NCBI RefSeq assembly: GCF_001039355.2
Contig: NW_019775510.1
Coordinates: 152,162-216,161, forward strand
Source of the DNA: Lingula anatina
Lineage: Eukaryota > Brachiopoda > Lingulata > Lingulida > Lingulidae
Direction of reading: 5' to 3'
DNA length: 64,000 nucleotides
The position numbers and the translations under genes were made by a program. Below are positions 53,485 through 64,000 of this stretch, piece after piece. Under the pieces are notes generated by a model. It searched no databases. It had not been told where the DNA came from and saw only the letters and a program-made list of their open reading frames with translations. Within the stretch, counting starts at the first letter, position 1. Each line of letters starts with the position of its first letter.

Positions 53485-55139
53485 CAGACTTGACATTTAA
53501 TATGGAATATTTCAGTTTCGAGGGTATGCCTAGGTAAAAATGCGTTCTTTTTTTTTTATAAAAAAACTCCGATCTCATATAAGATATGTGAATGGAGAAG
53601 TGTGTAGTCAGGTGTGTTGCTTCCCATTAACTGAATTTCAGGTATGTTGCACTGCTGCATTATGTAATATGCAGTGATTTAATTGGGTAGTGCTCCTTTT
53701 GGCAGGCCAAAGCTTGGCTTTGGCAAAACATGGTTCTGTGAAAAAAGTATCCATATGTCCGTTACTGCTGCATAGAAGAATTTGAAATTTTGCATGCAAG
53801 TGGTCGGTTTTGCAGTGTGTAAAATGAGCTATGCAGTGCTACAAATTTGTTAACCTGTGGCAAAATGACGCGAAAAAGACAGACATTGCCAGACAGATAA
53901 TTGCGCCAAACGAAACGGTCCGCACAGTTTTATAGAGTAATGCCCAGACTGATGTACCTACATAGAGGCCACACCCATTATATTGAAATTTTACCACCAG
54001 GGTACAGGACCCACTGTCTTTCAGGATATGCTGTTGCAACTAAACAAAAACCAAACAGTTCGTTCAGAATGAGGAGTAAATTGCCACCAAAACGCATTTT
54101 TCAAGGCCCTTAGCGAACACCAAACTGGTTTTAGCAGGTTAGAATACCAGACGACCTACGAGGAACCCACTGTAAACAGCTTAACATAGTTGTATGTTTC
54201 TCTAATGAATTGGGGACCTTGTCCGGTTCTGGGTTGAAGACTGAAACTTCGTGGCTTTTTTTAGGTCAGATTTCACCTGTACTGCTCAACTAGTCAAAAC
54301 GAAGTTTACAGAAATCCAGAAGAGGCCAACGACGAAGTGTGTGCCGCGTCTAAAGTGACTTAGGTCATTAACAGCGTCAGTATTTGGAGTGGATACAACA
54401 TTGGTGCCAAAACACCAATGGTAGTCATCGACGAAAACCTAAACCAGATCAAATAAAGGAATTATCTGGGAACCACTTGACTATCATTTAATAGGGGGCA
54501 CCTTAGGAACAATTTTATGTTGCACGGTGAAATTGCCGGTTCACACAGAGCACTTTTAATAGCAGATTACTTACAGAACCAAGGGAATGAGCAGCTACTT
54601 TGGTCATCAAAATCGCCATATTTGAACCACATAGACAATTTTTGGGTAAGCCATTACTCGCCGAATCAATGGCCTACATGTCCTACAACAAAACTGGACC
54701 AAATTGGACAGATTTTGACCGATGCCTGGAATGTTATTCCAGATTGAACTCTAAAAACCTATCCCAAGGAATGCCTTGCCACTTGAGAGCGCTAACAGCA
54801 GCCAGAAGAGGCCAGGCGTAACAGCGACCGTTTCTGTGACTAGACACTGACATGAGGGTCCTTTGTGGACCGTGTAACTCTTTTACAGACAATAATTTGG
54901 AAAATATGGAGATCCAAAATATCTCTTTTAATGGTTGTCGCATGACGTAGAATAGGCAATGTGTTTTTTTTTCCTCTGGCAAATTCCATTAATAAACTGA
55001 TGTCACAGTGACCTCAAAGAGATCATTGAAAGTTATTAAAACACGATTTTAATACTTATTTTCATTTATCAGTCAGCAAAATAGGAAAAAACTGATGAAA
55101 AATGATTTGGAAAAAATTCCATATTAAATGTCAAGTCTG
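53485..55139 (+). mobile_element. Tc1/mariner-type element 2
   Basis: Terminal inverted repeats CAGACTTGACATTTAATATG, continuing GGAATATTT on the left and GGAATTTTTT on the right. Flanked by TA (53483-53484, 55140-55141). It carries a decayed plus-strand transposase. The inner TTTAATATGGAAT of its ends is shared with element 1, so the two are distant relatives. Confidence 0.9.
53860..54820 (+). pseudogene. Tc1/mariner transposase, decayed
   Basis: Early blocks include LMYLHRGHTHY and FRMRSKLPPKR. The late part is clear: MLHGEIAGSHRALLIADYLQ, QGNEQLLWSSKSPYLNHIDN (third catalytic region, family SPDLNPIE), LDQIGQILTDAWNVIP and, after a stop, LTAARRGQA (family IAARGG). Stops and frame changes occur throughout. 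Confidence 0.82.
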
Positions 55140-55514
55140 TATCTCACTTCGTATCAAATTCATTTTTAATTTTAAAAATAAGATAAAATTATCTTTTTGT
55201 CCTTCAAACCGTACTATTTAAGTCCATTGCCTATGTGGACAGTTCGGCAATTCGGCTCATTCATTAGCACTTCTGTTTTGTTTTCTGATGTATATTCTGG
55301 ATTGTCGCGCAAATAAGCCCCAGTGGATAAATGAAAATGTGCAATATATCGTGAAAGTCGGCAAACATACTTGATGTGAAAATAAATCGCTGACAGTTTG
55401 TGTACTTCAAACATAGCAAACTGACTCCACGTAAATTCAGTCGGCACTTTATGTTTCATTTTTAACCTATTTTAATTTTAGTTCCTTTCGTAGCGTTGAC
55501 GGTCATCTTCAAAG

Positions 55515-55765
55515 TTAATCTTTAACACCCCATTTCCATAGATTTTTAGATCGATCTATTCCTGTGGGGAGTCTCACTAGATTACTGTCAGCTTGGCCGG
55601 CTTAAGCGTCTGTCCCGCCTACTAAAAGCTGTAAGGGGGTAATTAACTATGGTGCCCGCTCGGCTGACTGCAATTTAGCGTGAACCCCCAGGGCGTTAGG
55701 TCGATCTAAATTTTAATCTTTAGATCGTTCTAAATCTGTGGGAAAGCATCCTATGAATTACTACA
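55515..55765. repeat. foldback MITE (GATCGATC family), complete
   Basis: From TTCCATAGATTTTTAGATCG and GTGGGGAGTCTCACTAG to GCGTGAACCCCCAGG and the complement arm TTTAGATCGTTCTAAATCTG. Very close to the copy at 42.95 kb. Confidence 0.8.
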
Positions 55766-56039
55766 GTTGAAACATACGGTACAAAAAGATAATCTGTACA
55801 GGGTTTTTTTAGAGACAAAAATTTGTATAATCTGGTGTGTTAAAGTTAAAGGGCACCTGTAAACACCCGAACGCTCTCAAAACTCAATTTCTCCGATTCT
55901 CCCAAACCTTTTATACCATCATCATACCCTCACCCCATCATTTTGTGCCGTTTTATTTCAACATATTTCCTTTAATCCAATTTTCTCTACTGAAAGGTTC
56001 GTCGCCATCTAATTTAAATTAAAATAGCATGTTGTCATT

Positions 56040-56165
56040 TCCAATTTCCATTTCTTTATAAACATTTCAGGGTGATGTGTGGAGTCTGTCACAATCATGG
56101 TTGAGACAGCATCAATATCAACACACCACAGCCTGTGGCCACCCTCTACCAGGGCCATAGATTGA
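56040..56165 (+). repeat. R3 core fragment
   Basis: GTCACAATCATGGTTGAGAC followed by CACCACAGCCTGTGGCC and CTACCAGGGCCA. The last phrase is shared with the copy at 62.6 kb. Confidence 0.65.
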
Positions 56166-56941
56166 TTTTTACTAGATATTCAAAGATGCATCTCTGGTTA
56201 AATAGATGGCTAATCTCTGTACTGTAAAAAAAAAAAAAAAAAAAAATGTCCACAGCATAATAACTGCGGCCTTGATAGAGGGAAGCCTTTGGCCCATTTT
56301 CCGTATAAACTGAGATTGTTCATTTGAAATGTCTTCACAGTGGCAGTGAACATATTTTGCGCTAGCGAGAAAGATTAAGAGGTTAAAAACGAGTGCGAGA
56401 AAGAGTGGGAACAGAAAAGTTAAAATAGGTTTAGTCGAGGCATTAATGAAATCAAAAACCAAATTAATTCAATTATAAGCAGGAAAATTTTGATGGACAA
56501 TATTAAATTACACACAAGTATCTAGTACGAATGTCGGAGATCGACATTGGGGGGATAATCATTATCAGCGTTCTGCTAAAGCCTAGGCTACATTTTTCTC
56601 AAACGCCATATGGAATTGAAATCAATTTTCCGTATTTTTTGCACTGTAAAAGTGTCTATGGACTAGCATGCTTATACGTTCGGCACGGGCGCCGTTCCAT
56701 TTGTCCCACATGACTTTGAGGTTAAGTATAACGGACGCCGCACGAGTGATGGCATATGGGCACCGTACGGACATCGTATACTACAAATGTACACTAGGAT
56801 TAGATATCTGGTAAATTTTTAATATATTGGTCGGGAATTATGCGTACAGTTTTTGAAATGTTTGCGGGCGCACCTGAGAGAAATTTCGGTCACATATTTT
56901 TATCATTATCAAAAACTGTTTGTGTGTGGAGTGAGTATTAT

Positions 56942-57222
56942 GCAGGGCTGACACTTGCACGACTTTTGGCCCCGATTTTGTCTTCGCAAGTCGTGCCATT
57001 TTGGGGCACGAATTGGGAGGCTCCCACACTGTTCCCGACTAGTTCACGCATAGTTTACGACGAGTTCACAACGAGCTAACGAACAGATCACGAATTCGTG
57101 TCCACATTGACACGAACTGGCACAAGTTCACGCATAGTTTGCGCATATTTTACGCACTTTCCGCAGTGGCACGACGAGTTTGCGCAATTCGGACGGTGTC
57201 GTGCCGACTTGGGCAAGCAATA
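56942..57222. repeat. CpG-dense TTCACGA-word element, left end
   Basis: It opens CAGGGCTGACACTTGCACGA and consists of short words such as AGTTCACGCATAGTTTACGA and GACGAGTTCACAACGAG. CpG density is far above the surroundings. It is cut on the right by the start of R1 at 57224. Confidence 0.7.
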
Positions 57223-57389
57223 TAACAAGGCAGCAAAGCTGTCAAATGTACAGACAAAAAAACCCCAGAAAATAAAGATGCAAAATAGGTCATTTTGTCA
57301 ATTTTGATGCAATAATAAATAATGCTTGTAATAGCACTGTCAGTCACTCTGAATTTTAATCATGCACAACAGGTAACATGGTCAATAAC

Positions 57390-57565
57390 AGGAGCGGACC
57401 CAGAGATATATTCTGACAGCATTCCAAAGTATCTATGTTGATCTATCCTCCATTTTGATGGTCTTCCAACAAGAAAAAAAATAGATACCGCTCAATATAA
57501 ACTTAAAAACCTGACCGTCTTCCGGAAGACCCAGAAGATAGTCAGATAGTCTCAATCCACCCCTT
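57390..57565. mobile_element. GGAGCGGACCCAG/GGAAGAC MITE, diverged
   Basis: Shares the paired GGAAGAC and GTCTTCC words and the GATATATTCTGACAG block with the MITE at 38869-39036, in the opposite orientation. Confidence 0.6.
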
Positions 57566-57784
57566 CAATAAGATTACAGTTTCAGGATCATGAGTTTTCA
57601 AATTCACATGATGAAAGTCCCAATGTTTGAAAAATGATGACAGTGCATAAAATAATATTACATAATGTTTAAAGACATAAAAACCAATACAACTGCTTAT
57701 GTGGAAATACAGAAAATGTGCAGGCGTATGGGAGTTAAAAGTCACAAATGCCAGTGTTTGAGAAAAAATTAAAAAAGGAAAACA

Positions 57785-57975
57785 TAACAAAACTAGAAAA
57801 GCACTCCAAGAGCCCAGACCTCTGCCAAGGCAGCAATTTTTTATTATTATTGATTATTGATTGATTATTGATCCAGACCACCAAATTTCATCAAAATTGG
57901 TCCGTAACTTTTGGAGTTATGTTGATGATAGACAAACAGGGGTGAAAACATAACCTCCTTGGCAGAGGTAAATAT
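57785..57975 (-). repeat. CCTCCGCC-type MITE, second copy
   Basis: From AAACTAGAAAAGCACTCCAA through CTCTGCCAAGGCAGCAATTT and AAATTTCATCAAAATTGGTC to CATAACCTCCTTGGCAGAGG. Opposite orientation to 40970-41255. Confidence 0.72.
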
Positions 57976-58702
57976 AATTCCAATGAAGCTGCTATTCAAT
58001 CTTTGACCAACAAAATTTACCTGCATAATTATCACTGCTTCCTTATTAATAATCTAGCAGAGAGCTTAACCTTTGGGACTTTACAGGGAAATACCAACAA
58101 GTGTGCATTATGCAATCTCATTTAATGGCCTATTAATTAGGCAAATGACTTTATAACTCTCAAATTAATCTACTGATACCCAAGGGAAATTTACAGACTG
58201 ACCCTCTCAAAGGTCTTCAGGCCCATAAGTCACACCTTACGAAAAGCACAAAACAATAATGCACAAAATAGGAGACTACCAATTCTGATGCAATAATACA
58301 TTGTTTAACTGCACAGTCAACATCAAATTTTAATTATGCACAACAAGTAACACCGATGAAAGTAAAAGCATAAGGCTTCAGGCCCATCAGAGTTCATGTT
58401 TATACTTAAAAAGTGCCAGAATGAGAAAAATGAAAATTTCACAAAAGATGCATGAATTTAATAAAAAATGATAATCCAATGGAGCTGGTTTTCTAATATG
58501 AAAGATAAAAATTTTCACAAAAAAAAAACTCTATAACTTCCAGAAAATTAACTAATGAGACAGATTTTCCAACTGAAGCTGTATTTCAGTCCTATGTTTC
58601 TTTCCTTTAAGTGTGAAAAGAGCAAGTGACATGGTTTTCCTTTCAGGCAGTGCCCAAAATAGGGTTTTGTTCAATTTTGATGCAATATTACACAATGCTT
58701 AA

Positions 58703-59202
58703 CCGCATAATAACCATCAGTTTTTTAATGATAAAATAAAACTATCATGGATATTCAAGCAAATGTGACTAGCCCATAGAGTTCAGAGTCACACTTTGAA
58801 AATCCCAAAATCTAAACAAGAGAAAACTGTATTGAAAAGAGTTTTATTTCCATTTTCAACACCTTTTTTACATAAAACAAAATAATCGATTTACTGTCAT
58901 TTTTATATGATCAATTAAAAATATGTTGTCAAAGGAAAAATATCAATAGAACAAATTTAAATGTCCAACTTGCTCCATTCTGAGATTCTTAACTTGGTGA
59001 ATGATTGAATCTGACGAACTGCAATGATATGAGTGTTATTCCATTTTTGATACTTTATTACACAATGCACAATAAAAGGTGTACCGTCATTTTTATATAA
59101 TCAACTAACAATTTTGTAAAGAAGCAGAAAATGTCAAAACAACACTTTTACATATCTAATTTGTTCCATAATGAGACTGTTAACATGCCTAAGAATTAAA
59201 TC
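58703..59202 (+). repeat. 0.5-kb direct duplication, copy 1 (inside R1)
   Basis: Repeated almost identically at 59601-60099 with an offset of 898, then 897 after a one-base deletion. Confidence 0.92.
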
Positions 59203-59600
59203 TGAAGAAAAACTACTTATATACAAAAGGCTAAAAACTTCATCAAAACTTAACTGATCAAGTTTATTTTCAAACTTGATCTGTATACTAGTCAGACTGA
59301 TCACACCTGTGAGTTTCAAGGCAAAAGGCTAATTGGTTTTCCTTAAAATGCGTTATCAGTGTTGCATTTATGCTGAATAATGGAAAAAACAGAATAACTT
59401 TCCTAAAAATGGCTCGATCATGCTGATTTTCGAAATAGACCTGCGCATTATGAATATTCATCAATTCTGTAAGTTTCAAACCAAAAGAAAAAACGGTTTT
59501 CCACTTATCGTGTTATTGGTAAAAGTGCACGGCGACGACGACGGCGACGACAGACGCAGGTGATGGCTATATGTACAGACACATCTGTGTCTGTACATTA

Positions 59601-60099
59601 CCGCATAATAACCATCAGTTTTTTAATGATAAAATAAAACTATCATGGATATTCAAGCAAATGTGACTAGCCCATAGAGTTCAGAGTCACACTTTGAAAA
59701 TCCCAAAATCTAAACAAGAGAAAACTGTATTGAAAAGAGTTTTATTTCCATTTTCAACACCTTTTTTACATAAAACAAAATAATCGATTTACTGTCATTT
59801 TTATATGATCAATTAAAATATGTTGTCAAAGGAAAAATATCAATAGAACAAATTTAAATGTCCAACTTGCTCCATTCTGAGATTCTTAACTTGGTGAATG
59901 ATTGAATCTGACGAACTGCAATGATATGAGTGTTATTCCATTTTTGATACTTTATTACACAATGCACAATAAAAGGTGTACCGTCATTTTTATATAATCA
60001 ACTAACAATTTTGTAAAGAAGCAGAAAATGTCAAAACAACACTTTTACATATCTAATTAGTTCCATAATGAGACTGTTAACATGCCTAAGAATTAAATC
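59601..60099 (+). repeat. 0.5-kb direct duplication, copy 2
   Basis: It begins right after the R1 terminal hairpin (59598) and stops abruptly at AATTAAATC, where the Harbinger-containing sequence starts. It may be a second truncated R1 or an assembly duplication. Confidence 0.9.
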
Positions 60100-60214
60100 A
60101 AAAGGGGGCCTCCCCAACCCCTGGTCATTTTTGGATTGGCTTTGGAAGAGAGAACATGATGAATGCCAGAGACACAATCATTGCAGAGAAGAGAAGATGC
60201 CTATAGCTGGCAGC

Positions 60215-61384
60215 TGCTCTAGCCGTTTTTGAAGAGTAGCAGAAAAGGCTGGAAGAGGCAGAAGAGCAAGAAAAGGCAATCCCACCTCTAATAAAGACAT
60301 ATAGGAAAGTGTGGGCCAAGGAATGGTTGACCAGAAGGCACGAGTTTGGACAGTATGACAGTCTACTGAATGAACTCCACAAGGAAGATCAAAGGGGCCA
60401 AAAAAATTACCTCAGAATCACACCTGACCTGTTCCAAGAGATGGTTGTGAAGTTAACCCCTCGCCTCCAGAAGCAGTCCACCTTCATGAGGGCACTGCTT
60501 CAAGTTAGACTCAAGCTGGCTGCCACCCTCCGCTTCCTAGCCACTGGAAATTCCTATCCAAGTCTGCAGTACAGTTTCAGGGTTGAAGCAAGTACCATCT
60601 GCAAGTGCATACCTGAGGTGTGTAAAGCCATCATCGCGGTCTACAAGGACGAAGTGCTAAGCTGCTACAAAACTGAAGAGGAGTGGAAGGACGTTGCTGC
60701 CAGGTTCAGCTCCAGATGGAACTACCACAACTGTCTGGGGGCTGTGGACGGCAAGCACATCGCAATTAAGAAGCCACCCAATGCCGGCTCTTACTACTAC
60801 TACTACTACTACTACTACAAGGGCTTCCACAGCATTGTACTGATGGCAGTGGCAGATGCTACCTACAAGTTCCTCTATGTGCATGTTAGGGCAGTGGGTG
60901 GTGCGTAGGATGGAGGAACATGGAGTAACTGTTACCTGCATGATGCTGTAGAAGAGAACAGAGCTGGAGTCCCTCAACCAGAACCACTCGCTAATGATGA
61001 CCAGCCAGTGCCCTATCACTTCGTAAAGGTGAAGCCTTTGCTCTCCGAAACTGGATGATGAAATCATTCTCCCATCGGTCACAGGTCCTACGAGAACGCA
61101 TATACAGCTACAGGCTGTCTCGTGCCCGACGTGTCGTGGAGAATGCCTTTAGATTTTTGTGTCAAAGGTTCCGTTGCTTCTTGACGATGATGCATTAGCA
61201 CCCCGACACCATCACACTGATCACCATGTGCGCCTGTGACCTGCACAACCTCATCCTCATCAGATACCCACACGCAATTTCAGAAGTGGACCGCAAAGAT
61301 CCGGACACACATGATCCGATCACTGGTGGATGGAGGACTGACCGACACCTGCAGGGGCTGCTGCCTCTAACTGGCCATGACTAG
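60215..61384 (+). pseudogene. PIF/Harbinger (HARBI1-like) transposase pseudogene
   Basis: The family encodes a DDE transposase of the PIF/Harbinger group. Visible in order: acidic EEAEEQEKAIP, RRHEFGQYDSLLNELHKED, FLRM-like YLRITPDLFQEMV, LAATLRFLATGNSYPSLQYS, NCLGAVDGKHIAIKKP (first Asp) and FHSIVLMAVADATYKFLYV. A TAG at 60906 falls just before DGGTW, which holds the second Asp. A one-frame shift near 61029 precedes EAFALRNWMMKSF; ARRVVENAFRFLCQRFRCFL holds the Glu. A second TAG (61196) interrupts LTMMH-HPDTITLI, and TAG at 61382 ends the frame. Another stop lies upstream in the N-terminal part. The open piece 60309-60908 has no ATG at its start. A TAC array encodes nine Tyr where relatives have YYNYK. 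Confidence 0.9.
60791..60819 (+). repeat. (TAC)n microsatellite within the transposase frame
   Basis: About nine TAC codons (poly-Tyr) between the first catalytic Asp and the KGFHSIVLMAV strand. Confidence 0.95.
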
Positions 61385-61499
61385 CCGAGACTAACTATCA
61401 CATTACTACATGTTCCCTGCTGGTGCTGTCCCTTGGCAAGAAAGAATGGTAGTAGCTCCATGAGCTGCATCTACAGTTGTTCCATTTTTGAAATAAAAG

Positions 61500-61830
61500 A
61501 AATGAAACTTCCCCCTCCCCCACCAAAAAAGTAAAGAAGAAATAGGAAATAAAAGACATTAAAGAAAGGAAGTCAGAAAAAATTTAAAAACTGAAAAGAA
61601 ATAATGAGAAAAGAAGTCCCCTCCCCCACTCACCAAAAAGAAAGAAAGAAAGAAAGAAACGAAGAAATGAAAGTAAACAAAAAGAGAAAGGAAGAGAAAG
61701 AGAAACGGAAAAGAAACGCAAGAAACGAAGGATTTCGTTTTTGGGTGAGGGGACTTTCTTGAGAGGGGAGGGAGTGGGGGGAGCTTTGTTGTTGTTTTTT
61801 TTGTTTTGGTTTTTTTTTTTTTTTTTCGTT
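61500..61830. repeat. purine-rich low-complexity tract with AAAG repeats
   Basis: GAAA/AAAG-rich on the plus strand (AAAGAAAGAAAGAAAGAAAC at about 61638), then T-runs at 61800-61825. AATAAA at about 61491 could have served the Harbinger gene. Lys/Phe/Ser-rich open frames here are composition artefacts. Confidence 0.85.
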
Positions 61831-61839
61831 GTCCTTTTG

Positions 61840-62195
61840 TTGGGAAGGCACGGCAATGCTGCGACGGACACCAATTCGTGAACATGTCGTGAACTCGACG
61901 TGAGCTGTTCGTGAACTATTCGTGGTAGTTCGTAACAGTCGTGGCATGGCGCGCACTGCCACGCACTGGCACGCATCCTCCCGCATCGTCCCGACGAGTT
62001 CACGACGAGTTCACGAACAGTTTGTGCATAGCTCACGACGCGGTTGCGAAATTTTGTCGTGACCAAAATTTTAAACATTTCAAAATTCTCGTCCCGACAT
62101 GGCACGCGGTCACGACGGGTTTACGCACACTTCACGCCAGTTAACGACCAGTTTGAGCGTACCACAGAATCGTGCAAGTGTCAGCCTTGCTATAC
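61840..62195. repeat. CpG-dense TTCACGA-word element, right end
   Basis: Filled with GACGAGTTCACGACGAGTTC-like words. It ends in TCGTGCAAGTGTCAGCCTTG, the complement of the left end at 56942 (GGCTGACACTTGCACGA). The left end of this copy is missing. Confidence 0.72.
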
Positions 62196-62564
62196 TTAGC
62201 CTATATACATGTACAGCCTATGTCAGTAATTACATTGCCTTCTATACTACCACTATAAATACTACTATAACTACCACAGTGGACGACTTCATCTTGTAGG
62301 TCTACTACTACATGCACTGCTACTTTTACTTACACCGCCACAAGTATGCTGAGGTGAGTTTCCAGAAACCTCTTACATACTGTCGTGGACAACCTGAAAA
62401 TATTTGTTCCCCTTGACTTAGTACGAATGTTGTAAGGAACTGATCTTTTTGTGTCTCCCTTCCTCTCCCCTACATCCATCCCCGTTATCCTACCCCCTTC
62501 CCCCACCACATTCCCATTCAAACACTCTAATCATTGCAATACACGTACATGCTATCTCCCTCCC

Positions 62565-62715
62565 CGTCTCACGTTGTCTTCACTAACACAATGGGCTGAT
62601 ATTTGTGGAATCCGTCACAATCATGGTTGAGACGGCATCAAAATCAGCTGGAGCGGAGTTTCACTTGTATTGTTGAAGGAAGGACACTAGTAACCCCTAC
62701 CAGGGCCACACAGAG
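62565..62715 (+). repeat. R3 core fragment
   Basis: CTCACGTTGTCTTCACTAAC, GTCACAATCATGGTTGAGAC and CCCTACCAGGGCCACA, as in the larger R3 copies. Confidence 0.68.
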
Positions 62716-62719
62716 AATT

Positions 62720-63700
62720 GTTCATTAAAATGTCTCATATATTTTTCTGGCCAATTATCCACCAGTCTTTGGTGGAGAAGCGAGAAACTTTGAAAACAAA
62801 AATAATAAAACGCCCTCCCCCCCGCCCCCCCCCCCTCCGTAGAAGGACTACCTATTGGTCATATTGGCTGCCCTCCTCACCTTCGGCTCCGTGGCAGAAT
62901 ATAGCATAATTTATTTGTATGATATGATCTTTTAGTGTATTCATTACAGACAGGAGCGATGCATAACTTTAATTTGATTTTCTTAGCTATGCTGTGATTT
63001 AGTTTCGAATTTTTAAAAGCAATATGTGATACATGTAGGCCTAAGTGAGTTGCACTTTTTGTCTGTGGCAGTTCCCAAAGATTGTTAACTGAGATGACAG
63101 GTTAGAGTTATCCTTTGAGTCTGAATTGAGGTCGTCTTCCGAAGAGCGGTACCTTTTACTGGACCGGTCCATTTTAAGAGACTTGACTTGACATGTACGT
63201 AAGAGTGTTACCTAAATGGACCCCCTCCCTCCTCTCTCGACACGGTTGGGTGATAAATTGGCAGCTTTAAAGCGGGAAGCAGTTCAGAAGAACTTGGGAA
63301 AGATAGTAAAAGCCTCTGCAGAGAATTTACGTGTTATAAAAGTTAAAAGTTAGTTTTATAAAATTATTATTTATTTAACCTGTTATTCAATAACCTCACT
63401 AACATGAAATGCAGATAAATTGATGTCTGTTTGCTCTCAGAAAAAAAACATAGAAAACGGTAGTAGTTGTTTGATAAAAATGACAAGAATGGCAAATGAC
63501 CAAATTTGCTTAAATAAATGTAATTAAGGTTGCCTCTCAGGTCTGTTTATGAGCGTAAGCAAACTTCCTGATTCTTGTAATTTATAGCCAATACTTTTGT
63601 TTTTATTTCATTTTCTGTCTCTTTTCATATATTCAGTAAATCATTCAAGAAATGTATAAATGTAATACATGTATAATATAGATAATTCAAAACCAGCGGG
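62720..63700. other. no gene seen
   Basis: A C-rich run lies at 62815-62838. Otherwise AT-rich sequence without supported features. Confidence 0.5.
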
Positions 63701-63704
63701 TTTT

Positions 63705-63866
63705 TTTTTTTTTTGGGGGGGGGGGAGATGGGGTTGTCTTGCGGGGAATTGTTCGGTGGTGGATGCCTTGGGAGGATTGTCCAAGAGGAATTGTCCCGGG
63801 GGGGGGGAGGGTTGTCTTGGGGGGATTGTTCGGGAGGAATTGTCCGGTGGGGGGTGGGGGTGTCCT
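63705..63866. repeat. G-rich minisatellite
   Basis: Imperfect units around GGGGAATTGTTCGG, GGATTGTC and GGAATTGTCC separated by runs of 5-10 G. Many closely spaced G-runs on one strand give quadruplex potential. The proline-rich antisense frame is a by-product. Confidence 0.8.
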
Positions 63867-63925
63867 AGAATCTTGTATCCAGCCAACTTTGACCCATTGC
63901 CATCATTGAAGAGGCAAGTCCTGAT

Positions 63926-64000
63926 GTGTAGACTGTGTACTGCCCCTCCCCACGGCCTTCTCCACGTCCCTGCCCCTCTCCACCGCCTTCTTCACCTCTC
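63926..64000. repeat. C-rich tandem repeat at window edge
   Basis: About two and a half units related to CTGCCCCTCCCCACGGCCTT + CTCCACGTC; continues past the window. Confidence 0.65.

Larger units (their letters stand above)
57224..59598 (+). repeat. R1 dispersed element, full-length copy
   Basis: It starts AACAAGGCAGCAAAGCTGTC and ends in the perfect hairpin ATGTACAGACACA-TC-TGTGTCTGTACAT, preceded by GTGCACGGCGACGACGACGG. It carries two inserted MITEs (57390-57565 and 57785-57975). This is the best copy for defining the element's ends. Confidence 0.82.

Noticed and set aside
61559-62105. Ser/Phe/Leu- and Lys-rich open frames up to 173 residues on the minus strand
   Set aside because: They overlap in three frames across a purine tract and the TTCACGA-word repeat; composition artefact.
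1-64000. tRNA genes, rRNA genes or CRISPR arrays
   Set aside because: No convincing tRNA A and B boxes with cloverleaf pairing, no rRNA motifs and no regularly spaced repeat-spacer array were seen; the sequence is animal.

Overview
This is animal nuclear DNA, most likely from a marine invertebrate. Genes are split by GT-AG introns, the base composition is AT-rich (my estimate is mid-30s % GC), and most of the window is transposon remnants, non-autonomous DNA elements, tandem repeats and microsatellites. The only long gene is a chitobiase-type GH20 beta-N-acetylhexosaminidase. The repeat content (Penelope GIY-YIG, Tc1/mariner with TTAATATGGAATATT ends, PIF/Harbinger, ZNF862-like hAT) is usual for molluscs, brachiopods, annelids, echinoderms and amphioxus. 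I cannot name the species. Single N bases (16973, 28300, 32912, 36123) and a 117-N gap (44371-44487) show a draft assembly, and several duplications touch these joins.

From 1 to 7 kb there is a foldback element, a Penelope-like GIY-YIG nuclease remnant split by a small DNA element with an 8-bp target duplication, and a copy of a dispersed element (here called R1) interrupted by a 2-kb hAT-type element that carries a decayed ZNF862/KIAA1586-like gene. From 7.2 to 36.6 kb, on the minus strand, lies the hexosaminidase gene. Ten coding exons join in frame through nine GT-AG introns into a 903-residue protein: basic cytosolic tail, membrane anchor, CHB_HEX, GH20b, GH20 catalytic and C-terminal Ig-like domains. 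Its introns are filled with R1, R2 and foldback repeats. They also hold a possible 126-bp phase-compatible cassette exon and, on the opposite strand, a small unrecognised spliced gene encoding an acidic protein (31.3-32.3 kb) that is interrupted by a frameshift.

From 36.6 to 64 kb I see no intact gene. This part holds two Tc1/mariner elements with TA target duplications, a 1.28-kb element with GGGAGACCGGGGC ends inserted into a second dispersed family (R3), several hAT-like MITEs and foldback MITEs, a CpG-dense element family built from TTCACGA-like words, a full-length R1 copy with a 0.5-kb duplication, and a Harbinger-type (HARBI1-like) transposase pseudogene with nonsense codons and a frameshift.

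The points most worth following up are the membrane-anchored hexosaminidase and its candidate cassette exon, the nested antisense gene, the R1 family (terminal hairpin, shared terminal 11-mer, internal tandem monomers, which suggests a Helentron/HINE-like element), and the 1.8-kb segment at 28.3-30.1 kb that carries three copies of a 17-mer and sits between perfect direct repeats.
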